From Parcubacteria group bacterium (lineage in GTDB: Bacteria > Patescibacteriota > Minisyncoccia > Phycocordibacterales > Phycocordibacteraceae): a stretch of 14,825 bases of DNA. Made by a program: the position numbers and the translations under genes. The notes below the pieces were generated by a model. That model searched no databases, had not been told where the DNA came from, and saw only the letters and a list, made by a program, of their open reading frames with translations. The stretch is taken from the NCBI GenBank assembly GCA_028286505.1, contig JAQBRK010000041.1, forward strand, positions 1 to 14,825, written 5' to 3'. This document shows positions 11,246 through 14,825 of the stretch, one piece after another; the first letter of the stretch is position 1, and each line of letters begins with the position of its first letter.

Positions 11246-12304
11246 ATGCCTGCAAAGAAAGCTGCGAAGAAAACCATCAAACCCGAAACAGATCCGTCAG
11301 AAGTACCGGAGACCGGAGCGGATGCAAAGGCGCGATCGATCGAAATAGCCATCAAAGCTATCAAGACGAAGTTCGGTGACGAAGCCATCATGACGTACGG
11401 CTCCGGAAAAGTGGCAGCCATCGCTTCCATTCCGACCGGTTCCATCGGACTCGACGCCGCGCTCGGTATCGGTGGCCTTCCTCGCGGACGTATCATCGAA
11501 ATATTCGGTCCTGAATCGTCCGGAAAGACGACACTCGCACTTCACGTTATAGCGGAAGCGCAAAAGAAAGGCGGCATATGCGCATTCGTCGATGCCGAGC
11601 ACGCGCTCGACCCGGAATACGCACGTAAAATTGGCGTGAAGCTTTCGGAGCTCCTTATCTCGCAGCCGGATACCGGCGAGCAGGCGCTCGAAATTGTAGA
11701 ATCGCTCGTGCGCGCTAACTCCATCGACGTCATCGTCATCGACTCCGTTGCCGCACTTACGCCAAAGGATGAAATTGAGGGCGATATGGGCCAGGCCCAG
11801 ATGGGAAAGCAAGCTCGCCTTATGTCGCAAGCGCTCCGTAAGCTTACGGCCATCACGTCGAAGTCCAATACCATCATCATTTTCATCAACCAGATCCGCA
11901 TGCAAATAGGCGTGATGTTCGGTAACCCGGAAACGACGACGGGCGGAAAGGCACTTAAGTTCTACACTTCGGTGCGCCTCGACATCCGCCGCATTGCTCA
12001 AATAAAGAAGGGTGAGGAAATCGTAGGCGGACGCGTACGCGTGAAGGTGGTCAAGAATAAGGTTGCGGCACCGTTCAAGACAACTGAATTCGACCTACTC
12101 TACAACGAGGGCATCAGCCGCGAAGGCGAGATAATCGCGCTGGGCGAGAAGTACGACATCCTTTCGAAGTCGGGTTCAAGCTATAAGTACGGAGAGGTAT
12201 CAATTGGCCGCGGATACGACGCGACCCGCACCTACTTGCGTGAGAATAAGCCCATGGCAAACGAAATCCTTAAGCAGATTCGAGAGAAGCTCGCAGCTGA
12301 CTAA
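11246..12304 (+). CDS. recA: recombinase RecA
   Basis: RecA polymerises on single-stranded DNA, drives strand exchange and activates SOS cleavage. The 352-residue product shows Walker A GPESSGKT (88-95, Lys94), CAFVDAEHALDPEYA, the Walker B region IDVIVIDSVAALTPKDEIEG, the L1/L2 DNA-binding loops (MGQAQMGKQARLMSQALRKL; INQIRMQIGVMFGNPETTTGG) and GRVRVKVVKNKVAAPFKTTEFDLLYNEGISREGE. A Lys-rich N-terminal extension of about 22 residues (AKKAAKKTIKPETDPSEVPE) precedes the usual start; the C-terminus is short, with few acidic residues. The gene is the last of the ftsK unit. Confidence 0.98.
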   Translation: MPAKKAAKKTIKPETDPSEVPETGADAKARSIEIAIKAIKTKFGDEAIMTYGSGKVAAIASIPTGSIGLDAALGIGGLPRGRIIEIFGPESSGKTTLALHVIAEAQKKGGICAFVDAEHALDPEYARKIGVKLSELLISQPDTGEQALEIVESLVRANSIDVIVIDSVAALTPKDEIEGDMGQAQMGKQARLMSQALRKLTAITSKSNTIIIFINQIRMQIGVMFGNPETTTGGKALKFYTSVRLDIRRIAQIKKGEEIVGGRVRVKVVKNKVAAPFKTTEFDLLYNEGISREGEIIALGEKYDILSKSGSSYKYGEVSIGRGYDATRTYLRENKPMANEILKQIREKLAAD

Positions 12305-12319
12305 AGCTTCATTCGGCCT

Positions 12320-12451
12320 GTAAAAAGAGGGTACGCGTCATCCGACCCTGCGGTCGCATGCGCTCGCTCTCACTGTCGCAAATTCCGGCGCAGCAGCTCT
12401 CCGGCGCCAGAATTACCATGCTGCTCCAGCTCCGAGAGCCCCTCTTTTCAC
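12320..12451. terminator. 130-bp palindromic region shared by convergent recA and TM gene
   Basis: GTAAAAAGAGGG (12320-12331) and CCCTCTTTTCAC (12440-12451) are inverted with one mismatch. Inside are CGACC/GGTCG (about 12343-12356), a stem of AATTC-GGCGC with GCGCC-GAATT (one mismatch, around 12380-12415) and GCTCTC/GAGAGC, which offer alternative folds. It lies between converging genes and should end transcription from both sides. Just beyond it, 12453-12466 reads ACGTCTCACTCCG, the complement of a stretch in element R1. Confidence 0.55.
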
Positions 12452-12473
12452 ACGTCTCACTCCGTTCTCGCGG

Positions 12474-12800
12474 TTACGCGAATCGTTGCTCGGAAACAAA
12501 AGAGGTACGAATGACTTCACGCGCACCCCAAATGAGGGATGCTGCTGCGAGAACGGTGAGCACCTGCACGACAAAGCGTGTATTGAGGAAAGCCATAGCA
12601 AAGAAGCGAGTAACCGCTGTGACGTCGCTCGCGGCGGGCATATTGGCGAACACATGCGCTACCCATACTTCCCTGCCGATGCCCCAGACGGCGAGCAGGA
12701 ATAAGAAGCTCGCGAGCGCGGTCCCCGAAAGAAAAGGGCGAACGGCGTGCATGATACGCACGCGACGCATTACGGTACGGGAAATCGGTGTAGTAGTCAT
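12474..12800 (-). CDS. two-helix membrane protein next to sigma factor, possible anti-sigma
   Basis: The 108-residue product has a basic N-terminus (about 1-20: SRTVMRRVRIMHAVRP) and two strong membrane helices (about 24-46 and 72-97). It starts 11 nt after the stop of the sigma factor gene and is surely co-transcribed. ECF sigma factors are often paired with a membrane anti-sigma encoded just downstream, so this is a candidate. It has no zinc-finger (HxxxCxxC) motif of the ZAS type, so any anti-sigma role would be atypical and is inference. Confidence 0.65.
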   Translation of the reverse strand: MTTTPISRTVMRRVRIMHAVRPFLSGTALASFLFLLAVWGIGREVWVAHVFANMPAASDVTAVTRFFAMAFLNTRFVVQVLTVLAAASLIWGAREVIRTSFVSEQRFA

Positions 12801-12811
12801 AGAGAAATAAT

Positions 12812-13414
12812 TTAAAGGGTGGTTGTTTCGTCGATCGCCTGCTTGAATAATTTCTTCGCGCGATGCACGCGGGTCTTTACGGCGGACACGGTCGAGCCTT
12901 CGAGCGCGGCTATTTCCTCCTGGGTCTTCCCTTCGAGGAACTGGAGCGACAGGATACGGGAAGCGGCTTCAGGCAGTCGAGCGAGCGCGATTAGTACTTC
13001 ATCTTTAACCGTCAGAACGCCCTCGAAGTCGCTTTCGTCGGGAAGCCGTTCATACGTCTCGGTTTCAAGGGGTGCCGTGGTCTTTCGAAGTTTCGAGAGC
13101 TTCTGGTAGCGCGTGAATGCCAAGCGAGTGAGTATCATGTAGCCCCATGAAGAAAAGCTGGCTCCTTCCTGAGGCTGATACCTATCCGCGTAGATATAGA
13201 TGCGCGTGAAGGTGTCCTGTACCACTTCTTCGGCGTCTTCCCTGGTAAAGAGTATGCTTCGGGCCTTACGGAGGAACGCTTCTTCGTAGCGTGCGACCAG
13301 GATTTCGAACGCCTCCGGATTCCTCTGAGCGGCACGCAGAACAGCCTCGTCACTGGCCGCTTTGAGCTCCTCGCTTGGCCTAGACTTTTCTTCCCACATT
13401 ATGTCCTGTATCAT
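12812..13414 (-). CDS. ECF-like RNA polymerase sigma factor
   Basis: The 200-residue product has sigma region 2 (about 22-110: NPEAFEILVARYEEAFLRKA, then DAEEVVQDTFTRIYIYADRY and FSSWGYMILTRLAFTRYQK) and region 4 (about 140-195: ALARLPEAASRILSLQFLEG, KTQEEIAALEGSTVSAVKTRVHRAKK with the helix-turn-helix). Region 3 is missing, as expected in the ECF (group 4) class. Its target promoters are unknown. The start was set at the ATG at 13414; a second ATG at 13399 would give 195 residues. Starts further upstream would run into efp. The neighbouring two-helix membrane gene may encode its regulator. Confidence 0.9.
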   Translation of the reverse strand: MIQDIMWEEKSRPSEELKAASDEAVLRAAQRNPEAFEILVARYEEAFLRKARSILFTREDAEEVVQDTFTRIYIYADRYQPQEGASFSSWGYMILTRLAFTRYQKLSKLRKTTAPLETETYERLPDESDFEGVLTVKDEVLIALARLPEAASRILSLQFLEGKTQEEIAALEGSTVSAVKTRVHRAKKLFKQAIDETTTL

Positions 13415-13508
13415 ACCCCGTATCCCGTGCCGCGACGAAAGTCGCATAGGGCATTTTTTATAACTAGCGGTAGCGTCTCTACGTTGCCACCCATAATCAC
13501 TACACCTC

Positions 13509-14084
13509 ATGGCCATTCTCTCGTACAACGAAATAGTCCAGAAGAAGGTCATCGTGTACAACAACGAGCCGTACGAAGTACTGTCTTCGCACGTTTTTCG
13601 TATGCAGCAGAGGAAGCCCGTGAACCAAACCAAGCTCCGTCATATGGTATCCGGCCGGGTTCTTGAAATCTCTTTCCATCAGAATGAAAATGCAGAGGAA
13701 GCCGACATGGGACGTATGGAAGCTACGTACCTCTACACCACGAAGGGTCAGTCTTGGTTTAGTGAAAAAGGAAATCCGAAGAACCGCTTCTTCTTCGAAG
13801 AGGAAGTCGTGCACGAGCGCGTGCAGTGGCTGGTGCAAAATATGGAGGTTGAAGTCCTGCTCTATAACGAACAGCCGATCAACCTCAAGATTCCCATTAA
13901 GATAGATTTGAAAGTCACGGACGCACCTCCTGCAGTTAAGGGCGACACCGCGACCGGCGGCAACAAACTGGTTACCCTCGAGTCGGGCGCGACCATTCTC
14001 ACTCCCCTCTTCATTAATCCGGACGATATACTCCGTATCAATACCGATACCGGCGAATACGTCGAACGCGTAAGCAAATCATAA
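13509..14084 (+). CDS. efp: translation elongation factor P, tip Lys replaced by Gln
   Basis: EF-P relieves ribosomes stalled at proline runs. The 191-residue product has the three-domain layout: N-terminal KOW-like domain (about 1-65), OB domain (about 66-130) and C-terminal OB domain (about 131-190) ending in GDILRINTDTGEYVERV-like sequence (here DDILRINTDTGEYVERVSKS). It aligns without gaps to E. coli EF-P at E20-P21-Y22 and K42-L43-R44. In between, the usual P-G-K34-G tip is M32-Q33-Q34-R35-K36-P37, so the modified Lys is Gln. The ATG at 13509 has no Shine-Dalgarno. The gene is divergent from the sigma factor and convergent with rpsR. Confidence 0.95.
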   Translation: MAILSYNEIVQKKVIVYNNEPYEVLSSHVFRMQQRKPVNQTKLRHMVSGRVLEISFHQNENAEEADMGRMEATYLYTTKGQSWFSEKGNPKNRFFFEEEVVHERVQWLVQNMEVEVLLYNEQPINLKIPIKIDLKVTDAPPAVKGDTATGGNKLVTLESGATILTPLFINPDDILRINTDTGEYVERVSKS

Positions 14085-14101
14085 GCGCATATAAAATGCA
14101 G

Positions 14102-14153
14102 ACCGACACAATGGAAAAACCGCCCTCGAGGGCGGTTTTTCCATTGTGTCGGT
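14102..14153. terminator. 52-bp perfect palindrome, bidirectional terminator
   Basis: The halves 14102-14127 and 14128-14153 are exact complements around a central TCGA, including GGAAAAACCGCCC and GGGCGGTTTTTCC. The inner part is a normal intrinsic terminator with A/T flanks, working for efp on the plus strand and rpsR on the minus strand. The outer 13 bp on each side (ACCGACACAATGG and complement) are far more than a terminator needs. Confidence 0.9.
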
Positions 14154-14155
14154 TC

Positions 14156-14362
14156 TTACGCTGCGAGATACGGCATGAGAGCCATATAACGTGCCCGCTT
14201 GATGGCGAGCGTTATTTCGCGCTGTTTGTCAGCGCTGATACCGGTACGCTTCTTGCCCATGATTTTTGCGTGCGGATTGGTGAACTGACGAAGGTAGACG
14301 ACATCCTTGTAGTCGACGAACTTCTTGTGCTCAATTTCCTCGCGTTCTGATTGGTAAGCCAT
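14156..14362 (-). CDS. rpsR: 30S ribosomal protein S18
   Basis: S18 forms a pair with S6 on the platform of the small subunit. The 68-residue product shows the family pattern KKFVDYKDVVYLRQFTNPHAKIM, KKRTGISADKQREITLAIKRARYMALMPY. The start is the ATG at 14362 (MAYQSERE); an earlier in-frame start would add 12 unrelated residues. It follows ssb in the usual S6-SSB-S18 order, but the gap is 149 bp and holds a palindromic repeat. The L9 gene that often follows is absent, its place being taken by a terminator and convergent efp. Confidence 0.95.
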   Translation of the reverse strand: MAYQSEREEIEHKKFVDYKDVVYLRQFTNPHAKIMGKKRTGISADKQREITLAIKRARYMALMPYLAA

Positions 14363-14400
14363 GTTGTCGAATTTAAGTGAATGGTAAGGGTTTGTCAAAA

Positions 14401-14476
14401 GGATGCAGATGCGAGGCGCGGAAGCGAGAGTTCTGTAGGCGTACTAGCAGTACGGTGGAGTAACTCGAGCGCATCC
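14401..14476. repeat. palindromic element R2 between ssb and rpsR
   Basis: GGATGC (14401-14406) is inverted as GCATCC (14471-14476), and CGTACT/AGTACG (14440-14454) forms an inner 6-bp stem with an AGC loop. It shares GCGAGGCGCGGA (11 of 12) and GTACGGTG, in the same order and near the same spacing, with R1 at 4483-4600. It interrupts an operon that is normally compact. Confidence 0.5.
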
Positions 14477-14511
14477 GCAACAAAGCAGATGTGTTCTTTT
14501 TACAAATCCGA

Positions 14512-14825
14512 TTAGAACGGGATGTCTTCTGGGTTAATTTCCTCGTCAGGATACTGGATGGAGTCTCCTCCGCTTCCTGCTCCCATATCCATCTCCTCGC
14601 CTCCTTGAGCTGGCTGGCTCATTGCAGGGCGCGTTGCACCTCCGCCACCGCTACCACCTCCTTCGCCCGGTGCTCCCGGACCGAACTGGAAATTCTCAAT
14701 GATAACTTCCGTGCGGTACTGCTTTGCACCGTCTTTCTCCCAAGAGCGTGTCGTGAGACGTCCCTCGATGAAGATAGGGCGACCTTTCTTAAGGTACTGG
14801 CCTATGACTTCAGCGGTTCGGCCGA
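14512..14825 (-). CDS. ssb: single-stranded DNA-binding protein, C-terminal part
   Basis: SSB coats single-stranded DNA and recruits repair and replication proteins through its C-terminal tip. About 103 residues are in the window; the N-terminal part lies off the right edge. Visible are the late OB-fold strands (EVIGQYLKKGRPIFIEGRL, then YRTEVIIENFQF), a Gly-rich linker (GEGGGSGGGG), and an acidic tail ending P-E-D-I-P-F, the conserved interaction tip. The stop codon is at 14512-14514. Gene order with rpsR downstream supports an rpsF-ssb-rpsR operon with rpsF outside the window. Confidence 0.96.
   Translation of the reverse strand, partial: GRTAEVIGQYLKKGRPIFIEGRLTTRSWEKDGAKQYRTEVIIENFQFGPGAPGEGGGSGGGGATRPAMSQPAQGGEEMDMGAGSGGDSIQYPDEEINPEDIPF

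Noticed and set aside
11297..12001. Minus-strand open frame opposite recA (234 codons)
   Set aside because: It is a shadow of recA; composition is Arg/Asp/His-rich with no recognisable domain.
13415..13633. Upstream extension of the sigma factor
   Set aside because: It would overlap the start of efp on the other strand and shows no sigma region; region 2 begins after the ATG at 13414.
1..14825. CRISPR array, prophage, defence system or transposase gene
   Set aside because: No regularly spaced direct repeats of 25-40 bp, no Cas, phage, restriction or transposase proteins were seen; all supported proteins are housekeeping, regulatory or envelope.

Overview
The window looks like a chromosomal segment of a Candidate Phyla Radiation (Patescibacteria, most likely Parcubacteria-type) bacterium. 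Several things point that way: most start codons have no Shine-Dalgarno sequence, L7/L12 and RecA carry N-terminal extensions, the secreted surface protein joins a peptidoglycan-binding domain to Thr-rich linkers, EF-P has an atypical tip loop, no L9 gene lies next to S18, and rRNA and ribosomal-protein operons are split up. The lineage assignment is inference; no marker tree could be run.

Layout, left to right. 1-535 is the 5' part of a 23S rRNA gene on the minus strand, running off the left edge. It has its own promoter region and no 16S or tRNA before it. Its upstream spacer (536-1028) holds a perfect sigma-70 type promoter, a terminator-like hairpin and an inverted repeat. Next on the minus strand are a five-helix conserved-TM-helix (MscS-related) membrane protein and an HTH plus nucleotidyltransferase-like protein. 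A small lipoprotein gene on the plus strand has a near-consensus promoter, a strong Shine-Dalgarno and a terminator. A hairpin-dense spacer (2943-3308) follows. It contains a 98-bp inverted-repeat element and a relic of a second rplL 3' end. Then come rplL and rplJ with a conserved L10 autoregulatory leader, a palindromic repeat, a 30-residue membrane microprotein, a TPR protein and a large secreted PG-binding surface protein.

Around 7.3-8.75 kb the gene direction switches. A 576-bp spacer and a winged-helix protein gene lie between two perfect DnaA boxes, with clustered AAGGACA heptamers phased at 10-11 bp. To the right, on the plus strand, are ftsK, a small Ig-like membrane protein and recA, probably one operon for chromosome processing. 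A convergent pair on the minus strand encodes an ECF-like sigma factor and a two-helix membrane protein (possible anti-sigma). Then come efp (plus strand), a 52-bp perfect palindrome as shared terminator, and rpsR and ssb (minus strand, ssb cut by the right edge). ssb and rpsR are separated by a second palindromic repeat related to the one upstream of rplJ.

The genes are mostly core housekeeping functions: translation (23S, L10, L12, EF-P, S18), DNA maintenance (FtsK, RecA, SSB) and envelope. The unusual material is in the spacers: several classes of palindromic element, a recombination scar at rplL, candidate small RNAs, and possible DnaA-linked control of ftsK.
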